The position numbers were made by a program, and so were the translations under genes. DNA of 64,000 nucleotides, taken from NCBI GenBank assembly GCA_024516155.1, contig JAJJXM010000002.1:868001-932000 (forward strand), written 5' to 3'. Origin of the DNA: Pyronema omphalodes. Lineage: Eukaryota > Ascomycota > Pezizomycetes > Pezizales > Pyronemataceae. The notes under the pieces are model-generated. The model made no database searches. It saw only the letters and a program-made list of their open reading frames with translations, and had not been told where the DNA came from. Below are positions 1 to 10,379 of this stretch, piece by piece (position 1 is the stretch's first letter; every line of letters begins with the position of its first letter).

Positions 1-1591
1 TTAGCCAGTTACATATAACGTACGGAGGGTTAATTTGTCAATAATCACCGCTGCCCGTTACAAGGGGTAACCATTATACATTGTTACAAGGTTGTACTAC
101 TTTTTGCTTTTTGTTTCTCTCATCAGACTCTGAAAGACTTTGTCAGAATGGGCTTTACATGACCCTGTCTTGACGTTGATACCCTATCCCTTCCATTGCA
201 CCCTTTTCATGCCTCTTAGGGCTTCCGATTTAAGGTACGATGAAATGTAAGATTTGCTTTTGCAACCCGTAATGAACTTATTATGGCTTCTCGGTGGATT
301 CTAAAGGTAAGCTACCGGCCTAATGGCGGAGGACTGGGGCCGAGCTCTGTATTCATCGACATCCTTGCACTTTCGTTCGTGTCTTGCGACAATGATCTAA
401 CCACAGTGTATAAACGGTTCGTTGCATTCCTCCCGCTCTTTTTTCGGTTCTGCGTCTACGGAAGACTAACGAAAAGGCAAGGTTTTACCGGACCACCGGT
501 TCTTCCCCAAATTCAGGAGGTGAAAACTTTTCAAGGTTTCCGTTGGTTCAAGGTTTCTCGTAGATTATATCTATGCATCATGCATTGATATGTCTCCCGG
601 AAAAGGTCTCGCCCCACCGACTATTGCAGTCGGTTTAGGGCTTCTGGTACATTCTTCGGATCCTAGAGAAGTCAATATTGGATGCTAGCCTCAAAAACTC
701 TTGCAAGGAACCCATCTCCAGTATATTTTGATTAAATTGTGAGCCGCTTTGGACATTTTAGTGTCATTAAAGTTGTTTGTAGGTTAGCCTATTATTCTTA
801 TGTTTATTGCGAATGCTGATATCGATGTAAACAGTTTTCTTAGTGACGCTGAAGAACGCCCCAATATGCAAGATGAGATATGTGAACAGGAGTTTAGACA
901 TCGGATCCTTGTCCTTTTTTCATCATGAGTATCTCATCTGAATATAAGCTCCAAAGTAGCCACGATGTTCGTTCTCAAATAATACACCTTGCATGGGAAA
1001 GAGAATCTCAAAAACCTTTCCTATCATTCCCACAAAAAGCACCACCTAGTCTCCGCCTCACAATCACAATTTGTCATTACCCGCTGTATGACATCATAAT
1101 CGGATGCAGTTACCATCGGAAGTCTTCATTGTCGTCGTTGTTTCCCTTTGCTAGTTTTTGTAGAGTCTTTCGCTGCTGATTGGTTTTCGCTTATGATCTT
1201 ACGAAATTTTCTGGCTGACACTAAACAGAAGACCCGGCACTAGAAGATCGCCCTAGTCTATACTTATTCTTAGCTGATACAGCTCGATATAAGACCTTTC
1301 GAAACATTCCACCCAGTCTTTCGGTATCGCATTAAAACGGCATAATCCACACGGCTGTCCGGTGAAACGGGATCACAGGATCTATACGGTGGCCACAAGC
1401 TCGCCAAACCAACACGCTTTGCCCTCACACTTCTCTTTGAAGCCCGCAATATTACTCCGCTACACATATTTTAGAGACCAGGAACACAACACTGATTACA
1501 CGACATTACCCGAGGCTTATTTGGAACAGCACCAACATTTTCGATATTGCAACTTTGGATAATACCGAAAACATTCCAGAAACCCCATTAC
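1..1591. other. Intergenic / upstream region, no supported gene
   Basis: This stretch contains only short open frames without recognisable domains, splice structure or composition typical of a gene. Part of it must be the promoter and 5' leader of the velvet-domain gene that follows. I see no repeat, tRNA or transposon terminus that I could support. Confidence 0.5.
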
Positions 1592-2233
1592 ATGGATTCC
1601 AGACGTTACTCCCTTGAAGTGGCGGTTCAACCGCCCGCCTTGGCAAAAGCAGGGGTGCCCTTATATCCGCCGCTTGTCGTCCGAGTGCATATTCATGACG
1701 CGTCAGGAGCCGAGATCACCGGGGAAGATGAGTTGAGTGGACTATTTGCCCAGACAGCACTCTATCAGGAAAATGGAAATGGACAGTCAATAGCACCTCC
1801 GGATGTTTACCTTCTCTCTGGCCGGTTATCACAATCTTTGGATTTGTTGGACGAATCAGGTTCGGCAGATGGTGGTGCTATCGGAAATCTCCACGGCAGC
1901 TATGCTCTTTTCCCCGATCTTACCATCAACAAGCCCGGTAATTACAGACTCGGGGTAAGCTTATTCAAGGTTGAAGGAGGAATACGGATACACTCATCAG
2001 ACTCCGGGTTGATGAATGGTAGCGCAGGTGGTGGTACGACAGTACAAGAAAGAAAAACAAACGTGGTAATCGTTCAGGAAGACAGTGTACCGACAACTCA
2101 TACTGGTATGTTCATCCTCTCTAACTTAGGTCTAGGGAATTTAACTTATACGATAATAGACGCCGCCACACAAGAGCTTCTCGACCACTTGCGAAGTAAA
2201 GGCGCAGAAGTTCCATCGCCGCCGCATTTCTAA
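1592..2233 (+). CDS. Short velvet-domain protein (VelC/VosA-like regulator)
   Basis: Probable velvet-family transcriptional regulator of 213 aa. Velvet proteins have an NF-kappaB-like fold, act in the nucleus, and couple sporulation, light response and secondary metabolism. The sequence starts with the typical first strand (YSLEVAVQPPALAKAG, then PLYPPLVVRVHI). It continues with LFAQTALY, a variable insert, GSYALFPDLTINKPGNYRL and GVSLFKVE, which match the conserved strands of the family. It ends TQELLDHLRSKGAEVPSPPHF, resembling the segment that closes the domain in VelC/Ryp3-type proteins. The Met at 1592 precedes the domain directly; an in-frame Met at 1547 would add 15 residues without similarity. 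The protein lacks the C-terminal FPG.....T block and the tail usual in full-length velvet proteins, so it may be a divergent or shortened paralog. No intron is needed. The velvet assignment is solid; the subfamily is uncertain. Confidence 0.75.
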   Translation: MDSRRYSLEVAVQPPALAKAGVPLYPPLVVRVHIHDASGAEITGEDELSGLFAQTALYQENGNGQSIAPPDVYLLSGRLSQSLDLLDESGSADGGAIGNLHGSYALFPDLTINKPGNYRLGVSLFKVEGGIRIHSSDSGLMNGSAGGGTTVQERKTNVVIVQEDSVPTTHTGMFILSNLGLGNLTYTIIDAATQELLDHLRSKGAEVPSPPHF

Positions 2234-3673
2234 ACCTTCACCCTTGTCCTTTGCGCGAGACGCTCGTTTCTAGGCCCAGTAACTTTTATTGAGTTAGGAT
2301 CGGATGGCCCAATCTTATTCATTCATTTATTTTTTCTTTTGTTATCTGTTGATTCGGATTAGAAGTTTTCTAATTCAGTGGAATTGAAATTCTGGATTAT
2401 TTTTATTTTCATTTGTTGTACGTTCTTTCAGAGCTTTAGAATTGTGGTTGATGTTTAGGGATACCTTTGGTTTTTACTGTGTTTTTGGAGTCACCGTTTA
2501 TTCAATATAATGTACCCTAATTCATAATATGGTGTGTTGATAGTTTGAACTTTATTCGTACCATCACAAGGGTCATTTTAAGGGTCATCTAAATTCACTA
2601 GCTAAGTGGCTCATTTATGTTTCTGTGAGCCTTATCTTCATCCACCCTGATGACATAGTTGGGTGAGCGTGTTTCTAGATGGATGATCATTGCTGTGTCA
2701 TGCGTGATCGATGTACGGCGAACCACGTCTCAGAAATTGTGACACTAGATTGAGTGAGGTATATTCCGGTACACTAGGGAGCCGGCAATCGACTTGATTT
2801 TAAACCTTTTACTCCGCCGATGAATCTTGATTGAGAAAGGCAGAACAAGAGTTCATCCAAACACCGTCGTCTTCTAGTTTTTTCCCCCCGTGCATCCGGT
2901 GGTAGCCGATTGTCGGCCCATAAGCGCAGACTACATATTAAATCCTGCCTTGTTCTTTAGAACCCTAATCAATATTAACATGTAGACCTACTCTAGCTAA
3001 GTACTCTTCTGCCTTGTTGGAAAAATATTAGATTTCGTATGATAATCGTCTGATACAGCGGATAAGTTTACCTAATCAGTTACTTTCATTTGCATTCCGG
3101 TAGGCGGGGTTTATAACCCACTGGATAGTCGCGACCACAGACTGTAGGTACGTATCGGATGGTATCTCACCGCGGCAGATTCAATGGTACCCAAGGTCCT
3201 GTCTGTAAGGATTTTCCCGAAACATGCCATGTTCAAGGGGTGCCGTGTCGCAAGCCTTAACCGTACATAGACTGTTGAACTACGGACGCTAAATGCGGAA
3301 CTTACCGAGTGAGTTTCTGGACGTCATAGAATATCACTCATATTCCCCAGTCGATACGGTCTATCATTACCGAATGAGTGGCTTCATCCTGTATGGGCCA
3401 TCCGGCCTCGATCAGCGTCTACTCAAATGAACACGAGAGGCTACGGCGTCACGCGATAAACGACGATGAAGCTTCGGTAGCTGTTTGTAAGGATTTTGTC
3501 GAGGTATTTGGTTAGTGACTGAACGTCCGCTGTTATTCCTTCAATATCACGCACTGCACTGGTTGCTGCCAGCAAGGTAGCGAGAGAGATGCTTGTTGCT
3601 ATCATTATCAGTAAGGGTTTTATGCCTTCAGTCTCCGAGATATGTACATAGACGTTCATCAAATACTAAACAA
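2234..3673. other. Intergenic region between velvet gene and RBR ligase gene
   Basis: The velvet gene (+) and the RBR ligase gene (-) converge here, so this stretch should hold both 3' ends. One 73-codon minus-strand frame (3441-3662) with a hydrophobic segment is present, but nothing supports it as a gene. I see no repeat. Confidence 0.4.
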
Positions 3674-6493
3674 TTATGTTCCGCGATTACAGGTTCCGCG
3701 ACATTCGCGGTACAACTTTCCACAGTTGTAACAGAACTCGCCTCCACATCTGCATGTCATATGAAGACAACCCGACCGACGCTCCACAATACGCTTGCAC
3801 TTTGGACATTCCTTCCAGCCCATCTGCTTAGCAAGCTCGCGTACCTTTTGTCCTTCCATATCTTGAGTACAGATACCCTTGTGTTCTCCTTTCCGACAAA
3901 ACCGGCATGTCTTTTTGTTGCATTGGCTGCACTTTCCGATAGTACCTTTGATCGCACTGGGAACAATAAAGGCAGAGCATTTTGAGGCCGAGCAATAAAG
4001 GGGGTTGGGCGTGGTACGTTCTAGATGCAGTAATCTGTAGGCCGTTACAAACGCATCGTCAAATAAACCTGCAGCATCTATGATATTGACTGGTTTTCCA
4101 CAACAAGAAAATAAATTCTTCTCTTGAAAGCTTCTCATGAAGGGAGCTGGAAATTTTAAGGTTAGATGCAGCAATTTTGTTCTTGGATAGGAAATAAACA
4201 GACCTTGAAGACAATCATAACTAAAACAATACGAATGACCACAATCGGTAGTTAGCATCTCGATTTTTGCGTATTTTTCTCCACAAACGATGCATTCTGT
4301 TTTTTGAAATAGCCTCTGCAATTCTAACTCTCTTGCTGCCTGAAGCTCTGCTGCCTTCTTTCTGTTTGCTTCCTGCCATTCCATCAGCCGGGCTGCATCT
4401 TGTTTTTGTATTGATGCCCGCCGCTCCATGTCCTTTCTTATCCTATCCTGCCACCGCTCCACTTGTCGTCTTGAATCCTGCTCTTGGCGTCGAACTTCCA
4501 TTTCTCGTACCTCCTCCCTTTTTCTAATCGCATCTTGCCACTGCCCAGCCTTTCGTCTTGACTCCTCCTCTAGGTTTCTTAATCCCTCCTCTCTTTTTCT
4601 TTGCACCATAATCCTCTCCATCACATCAATAGTCCTCTGGAACTGTGCCTGTAGTTGCAAGTTGTGTATCTGCGAACTCTGTAGATCATGACTTGGAAAC
4701 GGATCCGGTAAAATCCGCTCCTGTCGTGTTTGCCACGCTTGTCCAATCTGTCTCTGCAAAATCTCTCCGTACTGAATATTCCTCTCCTGCCATACGCCCT
4801 GATTCTCTAAATACTGGGAATGTGTCCGTGTGGAAGCGAGGTCAGGCAACTGCAGTGATGTGTAGTCCGAAGCAGGGAGCTCATGAAATAAATCCGAATG
4901 GCGTCCAACACCACGACTGGAAAGTATTTGTCCCAAGTCATAACCATTGCTTGAATTACATTGCTGATTATCGGTGATATTCACTGTCGGGGGATATCCT
5001 CCGCCGGGAAGGGCGTTTGGCCTGTCGATGCTGGTTTGTCCTACATTCTGTGTGAATGGTACTGGATTTTGAATGTTGCTGGCGTTATTAACAGTCTGAT
5101 AAGTATTTACATATGCAGTTGGTGCTGGAAGTCGACGATTCTGTTGAAGTAAGTAGGATGGGATCGGGTGAAGATTATCCACAGGCGACACATCCGGGGA
5201 GATAGGCGGATACGACGCTTCTTGCGTAACTTCTTGGTATTGCTGATATTCGTATGTATTACTTTGAGTTTGGGTTTCAACTGGATTATTGCCGAATTCT
5301 CGGGAATTTGAATACTGCTCCGGGAGACAATGTAAAGTTTCCTGCCTCTGGGTATGGTCCTCGAAACCTAAGTTATCCAACGGGCCGACTCCGGACCCCT
5401 GCGTTGTGAGGGATTTAATCGTTTCCGGATAATGTCGCAGAATGTCTGGCAACCGTTTCAGTGTTGGCTTGGGAATGTGAGGCGGAAATTCTGGCGAATC
5501 TAATACGGGGTATGTAACCGCATTTGGTAGGAATTCTTTAGAACTTTTTGAAAATTTTACTACTGGCGGAATTAATCGATTTCGTGGGTTATGGTTGCCG
5601 TACGGATCTGTTCTTCTTCCCGGTCGTGGGGGAGTGCGGGGACAGTGCCGAAGAGGCCCGATGTGGCTTTTCGGTGGTGTCGTGAGTGATGGGAGATTTT
5701 CGGATTGCTCCGAATGATCGGTCGATTCTGGATATTCGCTTGTGTCCATATGGCGCACCCTTTTGCATGGGTATCTATCATGATTAGACTCCCCAGAGTA
5801 CAAATCCCACGTCAATGGCCGCGATACTTTGGTGGGCAATTTATTTTGAGGATTTTGATTTTGTGGTGGCTCTTGCAGAATACTTGGTTGTTCCACTGTG
5901 ATTACGTGGTGTGGCTGATCTTTATAGGTGAACAATCCGTGAGAGGCATACTGGAGCTCTGGCATCGGCAAAAGTATACTGCCGTGAAACTCGTTCGAAT
6001 CCATGTTTTCGCGATGCGGGGTCTGAATCGATGAAGAACTCTCAGATGAGAGATTACTTTCCCTCTCACAAGCCCACATATCTGTCATTCGTCCGTCAAG
6101 ATGTCTGAGTGTAAAATTCATTGGATCTCGTGTATATAGTGGAGCAGCGTTGGCGAGTATAGGAAACGATCGGGACATATTGTCGTAGCGTCTCGAGCGT
6201 TCACCCAATACTATCCTACCTGGATATGGAACATGATGCGAAAGTGATTGAACTTCTATTGTCGAAGTGGGCGTGGGTGGGGAAAGAGCAGATATAAGTT
6301 GTCTACCATTCACAATTGATGCCATCTCCGGAACGGCTGATAAGCACCGGTCGAGTGCCTCTAACTGGAGCTTTGTTTGATGTTCAGCTACTTTTTGCTT
6401 TCGTATTTCTAAGGAATCTCCTTTCTGCCGACTCTGAATTAGCTCTGCGCGTTGGCGTTCGAGAGCATCGTAGAGTGTCGATTTCACGTCCAT
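3674..6493 (-). CDS. RBR-type E3 ubiquitin ligase (RING1-IBR-RING2)
   Basis: Predicted 920-aa RING-between-RING ubiquitin ligase. These enzymes take ubiquitin from an E2 onto a RING2 cysteine before transferring it to the substrate. The N-terminal ~600 residues are rich in Gln, Pro and Ser and look disordered. A charged coiled coil (roughly residues 610-725, many QWQDAIRKREE-like heptads) follows. RING1 begins CIVCGEKYAK near residue 734, the IBR carries CSQCNKKTCRFCRKGEHKGIC, and RING2 reads CPKCKRIVERRSGCLHMTC. The Cys in SGCLHM (about residue 890) sits at the catalytic position of the family. A 57-bp intron (4147-4203, minus strand GTCTGT...CTAAC...CCAG) interrupts RING1; it is a multiple of three without a stop, so an unspliced reading also stays open. 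Splicing restores a normal RING1 (CLQAPFMRSFQEKNLFSCCG). I chose the Met at 6493 because the 53 upstream in-frame residues look non-coding. The substrate is unknown. Confidence 0.8.
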   Translation of the reverse strand: MDVKSTLYDALERQRAELIQSRQKGDSLEIRKQKVAEHQTKLQLEALDRCLSAVPEMASIVNGRQLISALSPPTPTSTIEVQSLSHHVPYPGRIVLGERSRRYDNMSRSFPILANAAPLYTRDPMNFTLRHLDGRMTDMWACERESNLSSESSSSIQTPHRENMDSNEFHGSILLPMPELQYASHGLFTYKDQPHHVITVEQPSILQEPPQNQNPQNKLPTKVSRPLTWDLYSGESNHDRYPCKRVRHMDTSEYPESTDHSEQSENLPSLTTPPKSHIGPLRHCPRTPPRPGRRTDPYGNHNPRNRLIPPVVKFSKSSKEFLPNAVTYPVLDSPEFPPHIPKPTLKRLPDILRHYPETIKSLTTQGSGVGPLDNLGFEDHTQRQETLHCLPEQYSNSREFGNNPVETQTQSNTYEYQQYQEVTQEASYPPISPDVSPVDNLHPIPSYLLQQNRRLPAPTAYVNTYQTVNNASNIQNPVPFTQNVGQTSIDRPNALPGGGYPPTVNITDNQQCNSSNGYDLGQILSSRGVGRHSDLFHELPASDYTSLQLPDLASTRTHSQYLENQGVWQERNIQYGEILQRQIGQAWQTRQERILPDPFPSHDLQSSQIHNLQLQAQFQRTIDVMERIMVQRKREEGLRNLEEESRRKAGQWQDAIRKREEVREMEVRRQEQDSRRQVERWQDRIRKDMERRASIQKQDAARLMEWQEANRKKAAELQAARELELQRLFQKTECIVCGEKYAKIEMLTTDCGHSYCFSYDCLQGLFISYPRTKLLHLTLKFPAPFMRSFQEKNLFSCCGKPVNIIDAAGLFDDAFVTAYRLLHLERTTPNPLYCSASKCSAFIVPSAIKGTIGKCSQCNKKTCRFCRKGEHKGICTQDMEGQKVRELAKQMGWKECPKCKRIVERRSGCLHMTCRCGGEFCYNCGKLYRECRGTCNRGT

Positions 6494-6652
6494 TATAATG
6501 GTGTGAAGGGTAGCCGAAGGTGTTGTATCCCATAACTGGGAAACAAGGTGATTAAATCCAAAAGCACAAGATGATGTGCGATAGTGAGGCAACGGTGCTG
6601 CCTGATGTTGCTGTAAGAAATGGACGGTCCGGATTGGTAAATCCGACAGCAA

Positions 6653-7509
6653 GTACTATGGCCTCATGGCGGAGGATTTGTTTGAGTTTTACCTTGCTCG
6701 GAGAAGAGGGGAATATGAATGCGTGTCACCACTCAGCCGGTGTGATTGACCTAAAGCAAACTTGTCACGTAGGACTTGAGTATCGCAACGTTCTGTCGTT
6801 GGCTATCGCAATTCCATGAGACAATAAATAAGGCTCTGGGGCTGAGGAATCCGCATTGCATGGCACCAGCACATCCGATTTTGTCGTGACAACGCTCTTA
6901 ACCCCGTTTATCATCAACCAATGACAAGGTACACGGGTTTATAGGGCAGGCTGCAGATATGCAGGCTCATTCTCTCGAATATACTCATATCTCCTCACAT
7001 CTCGGTAGGACCGGCATTCAGTTGGAATTTCAAAACATTTTATCGATGCATCGCGGCTCTTCAAACATATTGTGGGGCATGGGGCAGAGAACTCCAATTT
7101 AAACGATGGAAAGCGGCCCCCCAAAATAACCTATGTGTGTGTGACATCATGCATAAGGCTAGCCGTGTTTAGCCGGTACCCCAGCGCTAATAGCGCTAGA
7201 GTGACGGCACCAATCGCAGAGCCGCCCTTGGCATTCCTCCCGTTCATTGAAAATCAATCGTTTCAAGGTTGATGCAGTCGGTAGCAGGGTTGGAGGCCTT
7301 ATGGAGTCCTGTTACTTATTCCAACAGTATCAATGAATTCATAGGAGATTTCTAATTTTATGGTCAACTAGCGTGATACTTAGTGCCGATATCCATAACT
7401 TTGAGATTATCTAAAACTCAAACCATGAGCTCGATACAAAAAAAATACCATCTCCTTATCCAACGGCATACATGAACGAACTTTCCACCTGTCTCAATAT
7501 GCGCATAGC
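6653..7509. other. Intergenic region, no supported gene
   Basis: Upstream of the RBR ligase and downstream of the lysozyme gene, both on the minus strand. Only short unconvincing frames are present. It should hold the ligase promoter and the lysozyme 3' untranslated region. Confidence 0.4.
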
Positions 7510-8468
7510 TTAACAAGCGGGGTGTGCAATCTTCGTAGAAGCCGTTGTAAACAGCGTCACCTCCGCTGCCCGTCGTCTTGTAAGGCCTGGTAAAACACTT
7601 CCTCCTGCCTTATTCCATTTTGGAAGTTCCTCACTTGCAACTGTGTTCGGGTTCTGGCCGGCGTTCAGGCGGGCGATCAAAGTGGAGGTCTTGGCGTTTC
7701 CACAACCGACGTTGAAGGCCCAAGAGGAGAGAGCACCGCTGACGAACTGTAAGCATATCATATTATGAGAAGATTGGTCAGGGCATGTGGGACTTACTAT
7801 TGGTTGTCATTCAAACGAACACTGTCGACAATGTAGTCGGAGATGCACTTGGTGTAAGTCTTTAAATCGGTTTGAAGGAGTGCGGCAGCAGTAGTTGTAG
7901 TCAACGGGAACGGGTATGGAACCTCGGCACAGTTGGTCTGCTGGCAGAGATGTCCGTATCCAACGGTGGGAAGTCCAATTCTATATTATATTAGTCACAG
8001 CACATCACTCTTACATGGAGGAAGCTTACGGGTCGGGAGAAGGGCTAGGAACGAATCCCTCGAATTCTTTAATCAAGTTGACAGTAGCAGTATTGACCGG
8101 AGGAGGTGTACACCCAGTAGCGGGGAGACAGCACTTGAAGTCTGCGGGACCAGGGCAAAGACCTTATCCTCCATCAGTGGAAAGAATGAGACGACGTGAC
8201 GAGAGGAATTACCGGAAACAGTGTTTCCACTAGCGCACTGGCTAGTGAATCTACAGTTTCCACCAGAACCACAAGCAGTTTTGGTGCAGCACTTGATATC
8301 CGTGGGGTCGTTAGGACAGTATCCGCTGTATGAGGTTCCTCCACCCGCGGAGCAGGTTGAGGTTGAGATACAGGTTCCTGGAGTGCCACCGACAGAGCAG
8401 GGTCCATTTAGAGCGGCCTGGGAGAGGCCAAAGGTAATAAGAAGGCTGGCGAGGGTTGTAAACTGCAT
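7510..8468 (-). CDS. Secreted GH24 lysozyme with two N-terminal Cys-rich modules
   Basis: Fungal muramidase of glycoside hydrolase family 24 (T4 lysozyme type), which cleaves the MurNAc-GlcNAc bond of bacterial peptidoglycan outside the cell. Four exons on the minus strand, 8468-8213, 8162-8030, 7980-7798 and 7738-7510, join in frame to 266 codons. Residues 1-18 (MQFTTLASLLITFGLSQA) are a signal peptide. Two tandem Cys-rich modules follow (about residues 21-61 and 65-103, each ending KCC), a fusion common in fungal lysozymes. The catalytic domain begins LIKEFEGF. Glu120, Asp129 and Thr135 have exactly the spacing of T4 Glu11, Asp20 and Thr26, followed by VGYGH as in T4 TIGIGH. NDNQYGALSSWAFNVGCGN marks the helical lobe. 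For the third intron I used the acceptor in ...TTCGTCAG, because the earlier ...TTACAG breaks the frame. Likely roles are defence against, or feeding on, bacteria. Confidence 0.9.
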
Positions 8469-10379
8469 TTTGGATGTTTAATAGAGAAGTTCGCTGTGGT
8501 GATAATTATGGATGGGGAGGGAAAGAGAGAAGGGCTTTTATAGTAAGCCCGAATATGGTTTCTTTGTACAAATTATTTTTGTTGGAGATTGAAATATAAG
8601 CCTTGACCTCTGATGGTTAGACCAGAGTACCGAAAAAAGGCAACTCCAGTATTAGAGACCAGGAAGGGACTGTAAAAGTTTCACTCGGATTTCCGTAAAC
8701 AGTACCTACAATTCACCCTGTAACAAGCCAAACACTGATTCCTATCTAACGTTTAAGATACCAGCTTATTGATATCGTATTACAGGGAAGGTTATTTTTG
8801 ACCTTCCTTAAGAGTCGTCCTTCCGGATCGTGGCATATTTTTTGACACCCAATGTAGAGTTAGATTCGGGGAAGCCAAATTATCTGAGGATTCCTGATAG
8901 AAAAGACCATAGGAAATACATGGTTTTAACGGGTTGAATATCTCGCCTACCGGTTATCACATCCATTGAGTTTAGCCGCATGATCGATTGCATGGGGGGG
9001 GGGGGGGGGAGTCGTTAATTAGATAGCTTCGGCATCTAGCCGATTGCAACTAACAATAAGTAGATGACTTTAGCGAAGTCTTCATGGAACTATACAAAAA
9101 TATCATCATGTAAAATTTTCGACGGCGGAGCAGGTAGTGACTTCAGCCTTCTAGTGCGCCAGATCCCGTTGCTTCGACTACCATGTACCTCCGGGCACCT
9201 CCGCGGATTCGTTTGAACAGAGATTTTTATATTGGTTTCTCGGCAATCCCGGTGGCTGCTAAAGCTTCCATTTCCAATTCATCTCGAACATCCATGACTA
9301 TTAAATAAGTATTGTTTGCGTGAGGATAGATTTGTCAAGTTATGTCTGCACGGAGGAATAGTAGCGAATCATTTGATGTGACTTTTCTCATCAGCCGGTA
9401 TTCTGGAAGCCTTTTGAATTATTGATTACAATTTTCCGTCCCTTAGAGCTATGAGATCGCATTTGTTAGCAAATATTCCGCCTAGATATTACTCCGGTCC
9501 ATTAGTGTCCGCATTTACGCATTTCTCAAGGAGCTCGCCTATCTTTGCACACGTTCTCTAATCCCTACCAATGAAGAACCGTGAGTGGGGCCGATGAAAA
9601 GTGACAACATTCCACGCCCCGGCGATGCCGAAGACTTCTTGAAGGCCCCAATACCGAAATGTATACCAAGCTGTGCTTCTTTTTATTTTTTATTTGTTTA
9701 TTATTTCATCAACGCTTGCAACCGTAAGATTATGACGGGTGCTACTGTTATTGTACATTGCTAGCCACGGTGGTGTATCGATGGCCACTGGGAACACCCC
9801 AGAGTGAGCTTGCAGTTTATGGTCGTAGCCTCCTCTTGTCCTGCCCTCTAAATACTTTGTCCTGCGCGTCGGTTTTGTCCTTAAGCCCTGTTCGCTCGGA
9901 AGCTGCGCTTCAACCAGAGGTGATAAATGGCTATTTCGGTCCCTTTGATCCGAATTTTCTGTGCTATCTATCATCACAGATTTTTCTATATCAATCAATA
10001 TCGCATTCTTCAAATACGAGTGGCGTGTGATTTTAAAACCTGGCTCGGAAATTTAGTCCTGGATCAAATTATTATGTCTAACAAATATAGGCATCATCAA
10101 AGCTAGATATGGAAAGCAGTTTTGGGATACAGCCTGAGAGGTGGCCACGCCGGTTACGCCAAGCGCGACGGGGACCACCTTTGCTCATATCACCATCTAT
10201 TGCACCGCTACTAGACGAGGTCAAGACAGGGCTCTCTTGGCAGAAATTATCTACTGTATCTATCAAAACATGAGGTATTTTCAATTACTCAACAACTTTT
10301 TCTACCCGGAATCCATATGTACTGTGTGTAACAAACAAAATATAAAGATAGCAAACTTTTCTCATCCCTCTTTCCTTCG
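8469..10379. other. Intergenic region with a G16 tract
   Basis: The proximal part (to about 8600) is the lysozyme promoter. An uninterrupted run of 16 G lies at 8994-9009. The remaining sequence has only short frames on both strands with no domain or splice evidence. Confidence 0.4.

Noticed and set aside
3441..3662. 73-codon minus-strand frame with hydrophobic segment (SISLATLLAATSAV)
   Set aside because: It slightly resembles the small membrane family, but the helix position, splice site and motif are missing.
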